The position numbers and the translations under genes were made by a program. The notes under the pieces were generated by a model that was given only the letters and a program-made list of their open reading frames with translations, did no database searches and had not been told where the DNA came from. This document shows positions 50,671 through 59,146 of a stretch of 64,000 bases of DNA, one piece after another. The number at the start of each line of letters is the position of its first letter. Within the stretch, counting starts at the first letter, position 1. Location of the stretch: positions 558,001 through 622,000 of the forward strand of contig JAMLHB010000001.1 in the NCBI GenBank assembly GCA_023957375.1, written 5' to 3'. This DNA comes from Flavobacteriales bacterium (GTDB lineage: Bacteria; Bacteroidota; Bacteroidia; Flavobacteriales_F; PHOS-HE28).

Positions 50671-52551
50671 ATGCAAGGAACGTGGCGCTACCTGCGCCTG
50701 CTGATCGCCCGCACCGGACTGGTGCTGGGCTTGCTCACCGCCCTGCGCGCGCTGTTCATGTGGATATACCGGGCCGACTTTCCCGGATTGGCGGGTGTAC
50801 AGCTGGTGCACGTGTTCCTGCAGGGCCTCCGCTTCGATCTGGCCACGCTGGTACTGTGGAACGCCCCGGTGATCCTGCTGCATGTGCTGCCATTGCCCTG
50901 GCGCGGAAGTATCCTGTGGCGCCGCACGGTATTCGGTCTCTTTCTGCTGCTCAATGGGCTGTTGTTCCTGGCATGCTCCATCGACCTGGCCTTCTTCGGG
51001 TTCAACCATAAACGCATCACCAGCGACCTGCTCGGCCAATTAGGCGCCGGGGTGCGCAACCTCCCGTCCTTCATGTTGCACTACGGATGGGTGGCGGCGG
51101 TTTTCCTGCTGCTGATGGTGGTGCTGGCGCGGTGGTATCCGCGAACCCCTCCGCAACGCGGGCCGTGGGGGCGATGGTGGGGCCAAGGCACCGCCTGCGT
51201 TGGTGCACTGGCCCTGTGTGTACTCCTGGGGCGGGGCGGGTGGCAGTACCAAGGGTTGTCGCCGGCCCATGCGGCCGATCATGTGGACGTGGCCTTCGCA
51301 CCCTTGGTCACCAATTCGGCGTTCACCTTCGCCTATTCCATAGCAGCGCCACAGGTAGTGGTACACCGCTACTTTGCCGATGAGGACCTTGATCGCAGGA
51401 TGTCCTTACCCTACCAGATCCGCCGGGACCCGGGGGACCAGCGCAGAAACGTGGTGCTGATCATCGTGGAGAGCCTTGGCACGGAGTACTTGGCCAGCCT
51501 CAACCACGGCCACGGTTATCTCCCTTTCCTGGATTCATTGGCCCAACGGTCGTTGGTCTTCAGCCGCGCCTTTGCCAACGCCGAACGGAGCAACAAGAGC
51601 ATGTGCGCCATCCTGGCGGGCATTCCTTCGTTTTCCGACGATGCCTTCATGAACACCGCCTACGCGGACAACCGCATCGAGGGCATCGGAACCCGGATGA
51701 AGCAGAACGGCTATGCCACCTCGTTCTTCCACGGTGGGATCAACGGCGAATACAAGTTCGATTCCTTTACGCGGGCGGCGGGCTTCGACCGCTATTACGG
51801 CCGCGACCAATACCCCGACCCCAAGGACTACGACGGCCATTGGGGCATCTTCGACGAGGAGTTTCTCCAGTATTTCGCCCGCATGCTGGACAGCGAGCCG
51901 GTCCCGTTCTGCTCCGCCGTGTTCACCCTCTCCTCGCACGATCCCTTTCCGGTGCCCGGGAAATGGAAGGGGCATTTCCCCAAGGGAACCCAGGAGATCC
52001 ATGAATCATTGGGCTACACGGACATGGCCTTGCGGCGATTCTTCGCAACCGCATCCCAAAGCCCGTGGTTCAAGGAAACGCTCTTTGTGATCACCGGTGA
52101 CCATACCTTCCTGTACAATGTGCATCCCCCTTGGTACATGAACGCTGCCGGGCGTTTCGCCGTGCCCATCATCTTCCATCTTCCGGACGGCAGCCTACGC
52201 GGCAAAGACACCACCGTGGCCCAGCATCTGGACATCCTGCCCTCCATCCTGGATGCCACGGGCTTCGAAGGCACGGTGAACTGCTTCGGGCGCAGCCTCT
52301 TCAAGAACGACCGCCAAGCCTACGCGGCACAGTACCTCAACGGGCAATACCAGCTCATCCAAGGCAGCCGCCTGCTGTTCTTCAATGGGCAGGAAACCAA
52401 GGGACTGTACAACTGGAAGACGGACACGTTGTTCCGCAAAGACCTCTCCACACTGGAACCCTTGGTGGCCGATCCACTCCGGTTGCACCTCCAAGCACTG
52501 GTGCAGCGGTATGGCGAAGCCGTTCAACGGAACCAATTGGCCGCACCATGA
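50671..52551 (+). CDS. LTA-synthase-like membrane sulfatase/phosphoethanolamine-type transferase
   Basis: The 626-aa protein has about five N-terminal membrane helices (GLVLGLLTALRALFMWI to VGALALCVLLGRG) and a periplasmic sulfatase-fold domain from NVVLIIVESLGTEYL onward. The Glu of VESLG and the Asp-His of ITGDHTFL are metal ligands. The nucleophile should be in NAERSNKSMCAILAG, where most relatives have Thr and this protein appears to have Ser. HDPFPVPGKW gives the substrate-site His. Relatives transfer phosphoglycerol or phosphoethanolamine to envelope glycans; the substrate here is unknown. ATG 50671 is chosen; an upstream TTG at 50641 overlaps the previous stop. Confidence 0.87.
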   Translation: MQGTWRYLRLLIARTGLVLGLLTALRALFMWIYRADFPGLAGVQLVHVFLQGLRFDLATLVLWNAPVILLHVLPLPWRGSILWRRTVFGLFLLLNGLLFLACSIDLAFFGFNHKRITSDLLGQLGAGVRNLPSFMLHYGWVAAVFLLLMVVLARWYPRTPPQRGPWGRWWGQGTACVGALALCVLLGRGGWQYQGLSPAHAADHVDVAFAPLVTNSAFTFAYSIAAPQVVVHRYFADEDLDRRMSLPYQIRRDPGDQRRNVVLIIVESLGTEYLASLNHGHGYLPFLDSLAQRSLVFSRAFANAERSNKSMCAILAGIPSFSDDAFMNTAYADNRIEGIGTRMKQNGYATSFFHGGINGEYKFDSFTRAAGFDRYYGRDQYPDPKDYDGHWGIFDEEFLQYFARMLDSEPVPFCSAVFTLSSHDPFPVPGKWKGHFPKGTQEIHESLGYTDMALRRFFATASQSPWFKETLFVITGDHTFLYNVHPPWYMNAAGRFAVPIIFHLPDGSLRGKDTTVAQHLDILPSILDATGFEGTVNCFGRSLFKNDRQAYAAQYLNGQYQLIQGSRLLFFNGQETKGLYNWKTDTLFRKDLSTLEPLVADPLRLHLQALVQRYGEAVQRNQLAAP

Positions 52552-52625
52552 ACCCGACCGTTACCGGGCTGGTGATGGAGGTCCGGCATCCACATGTCCT
52601 TTTTACGGATAAGGATGAGAGGGAA

Positions 52626-52793
52626 TTATACCATCTTGAACCACAAATTAGTCCAATCCGCTTGCTCTTTTTCCGCATTACTTCTCCGGATGCCCAGTGC
52701 CGTAGCTATGGCTACGCCACAGGTCCTCCGGATCGTCCTGCGAGAAAATAGCCGCGCATCTTTTGGCCTGATTTGTAATTCAAGATGGTATTA
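52626..52793. repeat. MITE-like palindromic element, about 168 bases
   Basis: Terminal arms 52626-52657 and 52762-52793 are complementary at 26 of 32 positions, with a perfect 13-base core ATACCATCTTGAA (52628-52640 with 52779-52791). Inside is another palindromic core, CCGGATG to TCCGG, around GTAGCTATGGCTAC. It codes for no transposase. Its right end supplies the TAA stop (52793-52791) of the WbqC-like gene. The gap 52552-52790 contains nothing else. Confidence 0.75.
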
Positions 52794-53438
52794 GGGGTGA
52801 TCGGATCCGGCCGTCAATGCTTGCCGGGCGCCAGGTCCCAGGTTCATCACCAGGTCGATGATGCCCAACCGCCCTTGGAAGCCGTGCCGGTCGGCGAATA
52901 CTTGGCCGTAGGCCGGCACAGCCGGCACCGGGGACGGCAGCGATTTTTTGGGCTGAAGCGCGGTGCGCAGGTCCAGCAAGTTGCGTTCCGCAATAACCTC
53001 CGGCTCCAAGTAGCGGTTCTCCACCGCGATCTGCGGATCCAGCCCGAGCCATTTCAGCGCGAGGCGGAACGTGGCGGTGTCGAGGTTTACCAACTTGGCA
53101 TATCGGCGGCCAAGGGTTTGCTCCAGGTCGTCGACAAAATGGATGAACCACGGTGTTTGCCCGTATGCACTGCGGATGGCGTGCAAGTGCTGGCGGTGCC
53201 ACGGCTCGGCATAGCTCAGGCCAACGCTGTGCATGGGCATTTTCTCCCCGCTGCGCCGGGCGATGTGCACCTGCAGGTCCTGCCGCCCGTTGGGGCCCAC
53301 GATGCTGGTGCGCGTACGATAGCTCTGCCGCTCATAGTGCTCACCGAGGTCGATCACCACGCGCCCGCTGCGCGCGATCAACGCATAATGCTCCACGCTA
53401 CCGAAGTAAAAGGGGGAGAAGAGCGGGGTTTGAGGCAT
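52791..53438 (-). CDS. WbqC-like family protein
   Basis: The 215-aa protein resembles the WbqC family: FSPFYFGSVEHYALIARSGR at the start, then YERQSYRTRTSIVGPNGRQD with the conserved N-R-t-x-I-x-G-x-x-G-x-x-x-L pattern, HSVGLSYAEPWHRQHLHAIR, and a Tyr/Trp-rich middle (GQTPWFIHFVDDLE). WbqC members occur in O-antigen clusters, but many in Bacteroidota lie alone and have no known reaction. ATG 53438 is preferred over GTG 53444. The stop codon lies inside the palindromic element, so the natural C-terminus may have been altered by its insertion. CATCTTTG at 53443-53450 resembles a promoter box. Confidence 0.84.
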   Translation of the reverse strand: MPQTPLFSPFYFGSVEHYALIARSGRVVIDLGEHYERQSYRTRTSIVGPNGRQDLQVHIARRSGEKMPMHSVGLSYAEPWHRQHLHAIRSAYGQTPWFIHFVDDLEQTLGRRYAKLVNLDTATFRLALKWLGLDPQIAVENRYLEPEVIAERNLLDLRTALQPKKSLPSPVPAVPAYGQVFADRHGFQGRLGIIDLVMNLGPGARQALTAGSDHP

Positions 53439-53491
53439 GCGCACAAAGATGCAGGTTGGGGTGTTGCACCGTCACGGCCAAAGCCAACTCC

Positions 53492-54196
53492 ATGAAAACC
53501 AACTGCATCCTTCCATGCCTGCTTGTGCTCTGTGCGGCCTGCCAAACGGCGGCGCCCGGGAATGGCAAAGGGCAATGGCAACCGTCGGTTGCAACACCCC
53601 CCCAATGGACCGGTACCTATGCGGACACCCTGCCATGTGCGGATTGCCCAGGGATCTTCACCCAACTGGACCTGCGCCCCGACAGCACCTACGTGCTGCG
53701 TGCGCTGTACCTGGAACGGGACAGCATCCCCTTCGGAACCATCGGTACGTGGCGTTCGCATGGGGACCGGCTGACGCTGAACACGTTCGGCGATCCAATG
53801 CAATGGGGATGGGCGGGTGATAGCCTGCAAAGGCTTGGACCCGGTGGAGAAGCCATTTCCACGTCGCTTCCCAACGCGGTCCGAAGGGTGCCCTCCCTTC
53901 AACCATCGGCCATGCACCTTACGGGCGGCTATTTTTTCCAGGATGGGTCGCACAGCTTTACGCCGTGCGGCACCACGCTCAGCTTTCCCGTTCTGGCGGA
54001 CCCGGTGAATGCACCAGGCCCCGTACAGCAACTGGACCAAACCTATGTGAAGGAGGTGAAGGAGGCGGGACGACCGCTATATGTGCAGATCACGGCCACG
54101 ATCCGATCGGGGCCGGCCATGGAGGGCGATGGGACACAGGAGTACATCCAAGTGGACCAAGTGGATGGATTGAACATGCTGCAGGGCTGCCGTTGA
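53492..54196 (+). CDS. NlpE-like envelope lipoprotein
   Basis: The 234-aa lipoprotein has lipobox CAAC. The N-terminal domain carries the NlpE pattern: WTGTYADTLPCADCPGIFTQ with the CxxC pair, then LDLRPDSTYVLRALYLERD and IGTWRSHGDRLTLNTFG. NlpE in E. coli is a copper-responsive outer-membrane lipoprotein that signals envelope stress. The second half is less clear, has a Cys pair candidate (SFTPCGTT, NMLQGCR), and may be a META- or OB-like domain. ATG 53492 starts the lipoprotein signal. It stands alone, divergent from the WbqC-like gene. Confidence 0.85.
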   Translation: MKTNCILPCLLVLCAACQTAAPGNGKGQWQPSVATPPQWTGTYADTLPCADCPGIFTQLDLRPDSTYVLRALYLERDSIPFGTIGTWRSHGDRLTLNTFGDPMQWGWAGDSLQRLGPGGEAISTSLPNAVRRVPSLQPSAMHLTGGYFFQDGSHSFTPCGTTLSFPVLADPVNAPGPVQQLDQTYVKEVKEAGRPLYVQITATIRSGPAMEGDGTQEYIQVDQVDGLNMLQGCR

Positions 54197-54211
54197 GGCC
54201 CGCACGCCGGT

Positions 54212-54370
54212 TCAACGTGTACAGGCACGCACCACCATCACCGCAACGCAGAGCAGGAACAGGAAGATGCTGATCCTGTTGACCCCGTTCATATAACGCA
54301 CGTTGCGCGGCTGGCCCGACTTGGCGAACAGCGTGGCCGGGTTGAGGTAATGGAGCAAGCGCTTGAACAT
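54212..54370 (-). CDS. 52-aa single-helix membrane protein (DUF6728-like)
   Basis: Reading from ATG 54370 to TGA 54214-54212 gives a 52-residue protein: a basic N-terminus (MFKRLLHYLNP), a middle NVRYMNGVNRIS and one transmembrane helix (IFLFLLCVAVMVVRAC). This resembles the short Bacteroidota DUF6728 family, in which a t-M-h-x-i-N-k-I-S segment precedes the helix. The resemblance is from memory and untested. Codon use is like that of its neighbours. Function unknown; small membrane partner proteins are one possibility. Confidence 0.65.
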   Translation of the reverse strand: MFKRLLHYLNPATLFAKSGQPRNVRYMNGVNRISIFLFLLCVAVMVVRACTR

Positions 54371-54547
54371 GGGCGGGTTCCGTAGGCACAAAGGTATTCG
54401 GGCCCACGCTCATGGCATCGCCTCTTGGGCCTTGCCCCTGTGTTGCCCCGTGCGGGGCCGTGGTTCATGCAATTGGATGTGCCAAGCGTGCAGGACGTGC
54501 AAAACCGATGCCCCATCCATGCCGGGAACGGACCTTCTTCGACACGG

Positions 54548-54555
54548 TAACTTTG
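54548..54555 (+). promoter_or_regulatory. -7 box TAACTTTG for uvrB
   Basis: Full match to TAnnTTTG, nine bases before the uvrB ATG at 54565. Confidence 0.55.
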
Positions 54556-54564
54556 CAGCCTTCC

Positions 54565-56589
54565 ATGCCCTTCAACCTCATCTCCGAATTCACGCCCACC
54601 GGCGACCAGCCCGAAGCCATCCGCCAACTGGTGGAAGCTGCGCGGAGCGGCGAAAAATACCAAACCCTGCTGGGCGTTACCGGCTCCGGAAAGACCTTCA
54701 CCGTGGCCAATATGATCGCGCAGCTCGATCGCCCGGCCCTCATCCTCAGCCACAACAAAACGCTCGCCGCCCAGCTCTACGGCGAATTCAAGCACTTCTT
54801 CCCGAACGACCGCGTGGAGTACTTCGTGAGCTATTACGACTACTACCAGCCCGAAGCCTACCTGCCGGTCACCGGCACGTACATCGAGAAAGACCTCTCG
54901 ATCAACAGCGAGATCGAAAAACTGCGACTGAGCACCACCAGCGCCCTGCTCAGCGGGCGGCGCAACGTGATTGTGGTGGCCAGCGTGAGCTGCATCTACG
55001 GCATCGGCAACCCGGCGGAGTTCCACAAGAGCGTGGTGCATGTCCACAAAGGGCAAAAAATTTCCCGCAATGCGCTGCTGCACCAGTTCGTCTCCGCGCT
55101 GTACAGCCGAAAGGACATCGAGCCGGGGCGCGGCAACTTCCGCGTGCGCGGCGACGTGGTGGAAGTGTACTTAGCCTACGCTGATGAAGGCATCCGTATC
55201 CACTTCTGGGGCGATGAGGTCGAAAAGATCGAGCGCTTTGATGTGCTGAACGGAAAGACCTTGGAGGCCGTTGACGAAACGCCGATCTACCCGGCCAACA
55301 TCTTCGTCACCAGCCAGGACACGCTCAAGGACGCCATCTCCTCCATTCAGGAGGACATGGTGAAGCAGGTGGAATTCTTCAAGGAGATCGGCAAGCACTT
55401 AGAGGCGAAACGACTGGAAGAGCGCGTGCTCTACGACCTGGAGATGATGCGTGAGCTGGGCTACTGCAGCGGCATTGAGAACTACAGCCGTTACTTCGAC
55501 CGGCGGGAGCAGGGGCAGCGGCCCTTCTGCCTGCTGGACTACTTCCCGGACGACTTCATCACCGTGATCGATGAGAGCCACGTCACCATTGGCCAGATCG
55601 GGGCCATGTACGGCGGCGACCGCAGCCGCAAGAAGAACCTGGTGGAATACGGGTTCCGCCTGCCCAGCGCCATGGACAACCGCCCGCTGAAGTTCGACGA
55701 GTTCGAGAGCATGCTCGGTCAGGTGGTCTTCGTCAGCGCCACCCCGGCGGACTTTGAGCTGGAGCGCAGCGAGGGCATCATTGTGGAACAGGTGGTGCGC
55801 CCCACCGGCCTGCTGGACCCGCCCATCGAGGTGCGCCCCAGCAAGGACCAGATCGACGACCTGCTGTACGAGATCCGCCAACGTGCGGAGAAGGAGGAAC
55901 GCGTGCTGGTGACGACCCTCACCAAGCGCATGGCCGAGGAGCTCACGGATTTCCTGGGCAAGAACGGCGTAAAGTGCAAGTACATCCACAGCGACGTGGA
56001 GACGCTGGAGCGCATCGAGATCCTGCGCCAGCTGCGGCTCGGCCTGTTCGACGTGCTGGTGGGCGTGAATTTGCTGCGTGAAGGGTTGGACCTTCCGGAG
56101 GTCTCGCTTGTTGCCGTGCTGGATGCCGACAAGGAAGGCTTTTTACGCAGCAACCGATCGCTCACCCAGACGGCAGGCCGCGCCGCGCGCAACATCAACG
56201 GCTTAGTGATCTTCTATGCGGATAAGATCACCGACAGCATGCGGCGCACCATGGAAGAAACCGACCGCCGCCGCGCCAAGCAGATGGCCTACAACGAAGA
56301 ACACGGCATCACCCCCACGCAGATCAAGCGCGACCGCAGCACCGTGATCCAACAGACCGCGGTGATCGACCAGGTGGACCACCCCGGCGCGAAGGCCTAC
56401 GTAGAGCCCGAGGAATTGAGCATGGCCGCCGACCCCGTGATGCGGTACATGCCCGTGGACCAGTTGGAGAAGAACGCCGAGCTGCTGGAAACGCAGATGA
56501 AGAAAGCTGCCAAGGACCTGGATTTCGTCGCCGCAGCGCAGCTTAGGGACGAACTCTTCGCCATGCGAAAACTGATCGACGATCGGTGA
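54565..56589 (+). CDS. uvrB: Excinuclease ABC subunit B
   Basis: The 674-aa UvrB verifies DNA damage delivered by UvrA and recruits UvrC in nucleotide excision repair. Helicase motif I is LLGVTGSGKTF. The beta-hairpin region is FVSYYDYYQPEAYLP. Motif II is ITVIDESHVTIGQ, with further motifs at VFVSATPADFE, GVNLLREGLDLPEV and QTAGRAARNI. The C-terminal UVR motif that contacts UvrC is present (KDLDFVAAAQLRDELFAMRK), so the protein is complete. ATG 54565 gives MPFNLISEFTPTGDQ, the usual N-terminus. A second, diverged copy of the last ~25 codons lies 2.4 kb downstream (58985-59077). Confidence 0.98.
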   Translation: MPFNLISEFTPTGDQPEAIRQLVEAARSGEKYQTLLGVTGSGKTFTVANMIAQLDRPALILSHNKTLAAQLYGEFKHFFPNDRVEYFVSYYDYYQPEAYLPVTGTYIEKDLSINSEIEKLRLSTTSALLSGRRNVIVVASVSCIYGIGNPAEFHKSVVHVHKGQKISRNALLHQFVSALYSRKDIEPGRGNFRVRGDVVEVYLAYADEGIRIHFWGDEVEKIERFDVLNGKTLEAVDETPIYPANIFVTSQDTLKDAISSIQEDMVKQVEFFKEIGKHLEAKRLEERVLYDLEMMRELGYCSGIENYSRYFDRREQGQRPFCLLDYFPDDFITVIDESHVTIGQIGAMYGGDRSRKKNLVEYGFRLPSAMDNRPLKFDEFESMLGQVVFVSATPADFELERSEGIIVEQVVRPTGLLDPPIEVRPSKDQIDDLLYEIRQRAEKEERVLVTTLTKRMAEELTDFLGKNGVKCKYIHSDVETLERIEILRQLRLGLFDVLVGVNLLREGLDLPEVSLVAVLDADKEGFLRSNRSLTQTAGRAARNINGLVIFYADKITDSMRRTMEETDRRRAKQMAYNEEHGITPTQIKRDRSTVIQQTAVIDQVDHPGAKAYVEPEELSMAADPVMRYMPVDQLEKNAELLETQMKKAAKDLDFVAAAQLRDELFAMRKLIDDR

Positions 56590-56670
56590 CTGGGGTAACA
56601 GCTAATTCAAGGCTTTTAGCCATTGGATCAGGGTAGGAACAACTTGAACGCCCAATTTGGGAAGGCATTG

Positions 56671-56678
56671 TATATTTG
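56671..56678 (+). promoter_or_regulatory. -7 box TATATTTG for the broken lipoprotein gene
   Basis: Full match to TAnnTTTG, 23 bases before ATG 56702. Confidence 0.6.
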
Positions 56679-56701
56679 CGAGTAACCAATACCACAAAAC
56701 A

Positions 56702-57185
56702 ATGAACCGCACTTTTTTGCATTAGGGTGTATCGTACTGCTGATCATGGCAATGACTGGCTGTTCGAAAGAAGCTGTGGTGTCGCCGGATACGGTGGGGC
56801 GATCAACACTTTAAAACAAGATAATGGGCCAAAAATCGTTGATACATGGCATGACAATGGAAATCCTTCCGGTGTTGAAGGTACGGATTACGGATGTTGG
56901 GGAGACCCGACTGATTGCTTTGAACCCATCGTGGTTACGCCCCCTGTACTTGCACTCAATGCTGCGTTTGATGCCATCTCTACCGGCAATGATTCCATCA
57001 TTGCTGGAACTTTCAACACCTATGCTTCCGATCTCGCGAAATACATGCGCCGGAGAGATGTCGATGACGTGATCAATGGATCAGCCATCGCATTTGCACG
57101 TGTAGGAGATAAGCACCGCTATATGATCATTGGGACTAAAGGGAGCAGCCCGGCGGTGATCGCAACTTATCCGGTGAAAAAGTAG
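56702..57185 (+). pseudogene. Lipoprotein gene with two apparent single-base frameshifts
   Basis: From ATG 56702 the frame stops after seven codons. Adding one T to the T6 run at 56713-56718 yields a full lipoprotein signal, MNRTFFALGCIVLLIMAMTG followed by Cys, but that frame ends after GRSTL. Adding one G to the G4 run near 56795 moves it into the long frame (AINTLKQDNG onward) that continues to 57185 and ends YPVKK. The combined product would be about 160 aa with one lipobox and an unknown domain containing three more Cys (CWGDPTDC and one upstream). Both defects are homopolymer shortenings, so they may be real decay or sequencing error. Confidence 0.68.
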
Positions 57186-57238
57186 CAGTTCCTTGAACGC
57201 ATGCTTCTGGATGCAGGCATTGAGGAAAGACCTTGAAG

Positions 57239-58453
57239 ATGCGGATTCTTCACCACTTCCATTGGTTCGAATTACCGTTCCTATTGATCAGTTGCTGGTT
57301 CGTTCCTGGGTGCGGATCTTCCGAACAGGGGCATGCAGGGTTCGTGGTTTCGGAAGGTATTGCCGTTGCCACCGGGTTTCCCATCGTTCCCATGCGCTCC
57401 GGCATTTTTATGGCCGTGGATGGCACGGAATACCTCTACTTCGGTGATCCCGTTACCAAGAAGAAACTGACCTTTTTCAGCATGGACGGTGCGCTGGTCC
57501 GGTCTGTTGACCTCACCCGTGCAAAGGCTGCTATTGGAGATGCCATAGGTGGAATTTCAGTTGTTGCCTGGGACACGATAGTGATGAACAGCCGAAAGGG
57601 GGAAGAGTTGGCGTTCATTGACTCCACTGGTGAGGTGTTCAAGTTGATCAATTTGGAACCTTGGCTGCACAATGATCGAGGCGATCGGTTCGATCTGGGG
57701 AATTCAGGGGATATGGGGCCCTGGGTTGATGGGAATTTCATCTTCGTCACGGATTGGACTTCCAATGATACGGATGAGCTGCACCATAGTACGCCGTTGT
57801 TTGGAGATAGATTGACGTTTAGCCGATACTACAATGGCCACCGTGCTGTGGCACCACACTTGGCACGGATAACGCTCCAAGGGGTTACACCACAGGTAAC
57901 GTGGGGTATGGATTCATTCTATTACCATATGCGGGAGGATCATTGGCGCATAGCGGAGCTTCCTCGGTTCGGATACGCCTTTGGCAAGTTGCTCGTCTAT
58001 TCGATCTATTCTCCGGATATCCAAGTTGTGGACCCGGTATTATTTACCACTACCGCATCTTGGCAGGTACGGTCGCACCTCACGCCGACCTTCATTTCAC
58101 CGCCAACACTGGATGAAAATGAGGTTAGGGACAAGGAGGCCCTGAACCGGCGCTTGCGGACCGGGGGATGCATTTACAAGGTGGTGGGCGACAAGGTCAC
58201 TGGGCATTACCTCGTGGCTGTAAGGCACGCAGATCCCGGGCAGGCCTTGCGAAAGGAAGCTGCCTACGTCCCACGCCCGATGTCCATAATGGAATTCGAT
58301 GGCAATTTTCAACTGGTGCGTGAGGTGGTGTACGATGATGGCTCATACATGTTCGGGGCTATGTTTCCCACTTCAAAAGGCATCCTTGTATTGCGAACCA
58401 AGCAAGGGCCAGGCGGCTTTGTGTTTGATCGTTTTGATTTGAATGGGGATTAA
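57239..58453 (+). CDS. Lipoprotein, probable six-bladed propeller (DUF4221-like)
   Basis: The 404-aa product has an N-terminal signal with lipobox VPGC (ELPFLLISCWFVPGCG). The mature part has repeated beta segments with D-G and S-x-D turns (VDGTEYLYFGDPVTKKKLTF, AFIDSTGEVFKLINLEPW, MEFDGNFQLVREVVYDDGSY), typical of propeller lipoproteins of Bacteroidota such as the DUF4221 group. The exact family is uncertain. ATG 57239 is used; the frame begins with TTG two codons earlier. The DNA is more AT-rich than the uvrB side (27 G+C of 60 at 57241-57300). It overlaps the next gene by 11 bases, so the two are cotranslated. Confidence 0.75.
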   Translation: MRILHHFHWFELPFLLISCWFVPGCGSSEQGHAGFVVSEGIAVATGFPIVPMRSGIFMAVDGTEYLYFGDPVTKKKLTFFSMDGALVRSVDLTRAKAAIGDAIGGISVVAWDTIVMNSRKGEELAFIDSTGEVFKLINLEPWLHNDRGDRFDLGNSGDMGPWVDGNFIFVTDWTSNDTDELHHSTPLFGDRLTFSRYYNGHRAVAPHLARITLQGVTPQVTWGMDSFYYHMREDHWRIAELPRFGYAFGKLLVYSIYSPDIQVVDPVLFTTTASWQVRSHLTPTFISPPTLDENEVRDKEALNRRLRTGGCIYKVVGDKVTGHYLVAVRHADPGQALRKEAAYVPRPMSIMEFDGNFQLVREVVYDDGSYMFGAMFPTSKGILVLRTKQGPGGFVFDRFDLNGD

Positions 58454-58928
58454 GCCCATTGCCACACTATTGGGCCTGATCGCACTTTGGGGCTGTGCGC
58501 CAAAGGAGGCGAACGGTCCGGACATGGCCCGGTTCGCAGCATACGTGAACTACGAAGCCGGTCCAGGGGTATTTGCAAGGACCAGAACCGTCATGCGGCT
58601 GACAGAAAGAGATTGTGTGGGGTGTAACCGGGCTTTTGCTGACCTTGTGGAACTTCATATAGATGACAATTCAATGGTACTGGTTATGGAAGCTTCCGGG
58701 CAAAGTATTGATATATCGCCGTTCCAAGTTGGACGCGGCCAAGTGATCGAAGACCATGATGGCCGGATGCGCCGCATGGGTTTCCCGGAAGGCTCGTATG
58801 CCATCTTCCTGAACGGCGGTGAAATCGATACGATTGTGAGATTGGCAGCGCAAGGCATCGAGGAGCGCTTGCGGTTCATTGCCGGTGGCATGGACCGACT
58901 GCACACCAAGGATGGGGACAGGCCTTGA
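58443..58928 (+). CDS. Small lipoprotein with a CxxC motif
   Basis: The 161-aa lipoprotein has lipobox LWGC. A CxxC pair occurs in ERDCVGCNRAFADLV (about residues 57-60), suggesting a redox or metal-binding site, followed by strands (NSMVLVMEASGQ, GSYAIFLNGGEIDTIVRL). I do not recognise the family. Its start overlaps the 3' end of the propeller lipoprotein gene by 11 bases, implying a two-gene unit. Base composition is lower in G+C than the surrounding chromosome (26 of 60 at 58621-58680). Confidence 0.75.
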   Translation: MGIKPIATLLGLIALWGCAPKEANGPDMARFAAYVNYEAGPGVFARTRTVMRLTERDCVGCNRAFADLVELHIDDNSMVLVMEASGQSIDISPFQVGRGQVIEDHDGRMRRMGFPEGSYAIFLNGGEIDTIVRLAAQGIEERLRFIAGGMDRLHTKDGDRP

Positions 58929-58984
58929 TGGCGTTGATCGCTTCATAGAGCAAAGAGGAAGTATGCCAGCATCGCCAAATAAAA

Positions 58985-59077
58985 CTGGACTTGAGCGCAG
59001 CAGCGCGACTTCGCGATGAATTCTTTGCCCTGCGGAAGCTGATCGACGAAAAAGAGAAGGACCCCAAGGTGGGGTGA
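58985..59077 (+). pseudogene. uvrB: Diverged 3' fragment of uvrB
   Basis: Thirty codons plus stop, reading LDLSAAARLRDEFFALRKL and then IDEKEKDPKVG, match the UVR motif at the end of UvrB (LDFVAAAQLRDELFAMRKL, IDDR). The protein is clearly homologous but the DNA differs at many third positions; the longest shared run is CTGATCGACGA. No start codon or upstream UvrB sequence is present. It marks the right edge of the AT-richer segment that follows uvrB. Confidence 0.88.
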
Positions 59078-59146
59078 CCCCATGCTGGGGGCATCCAGGA
59101 CGGGAGCGGTGCGTGTGTGTACCTTCACCTGCACAGATCGCTTGCC

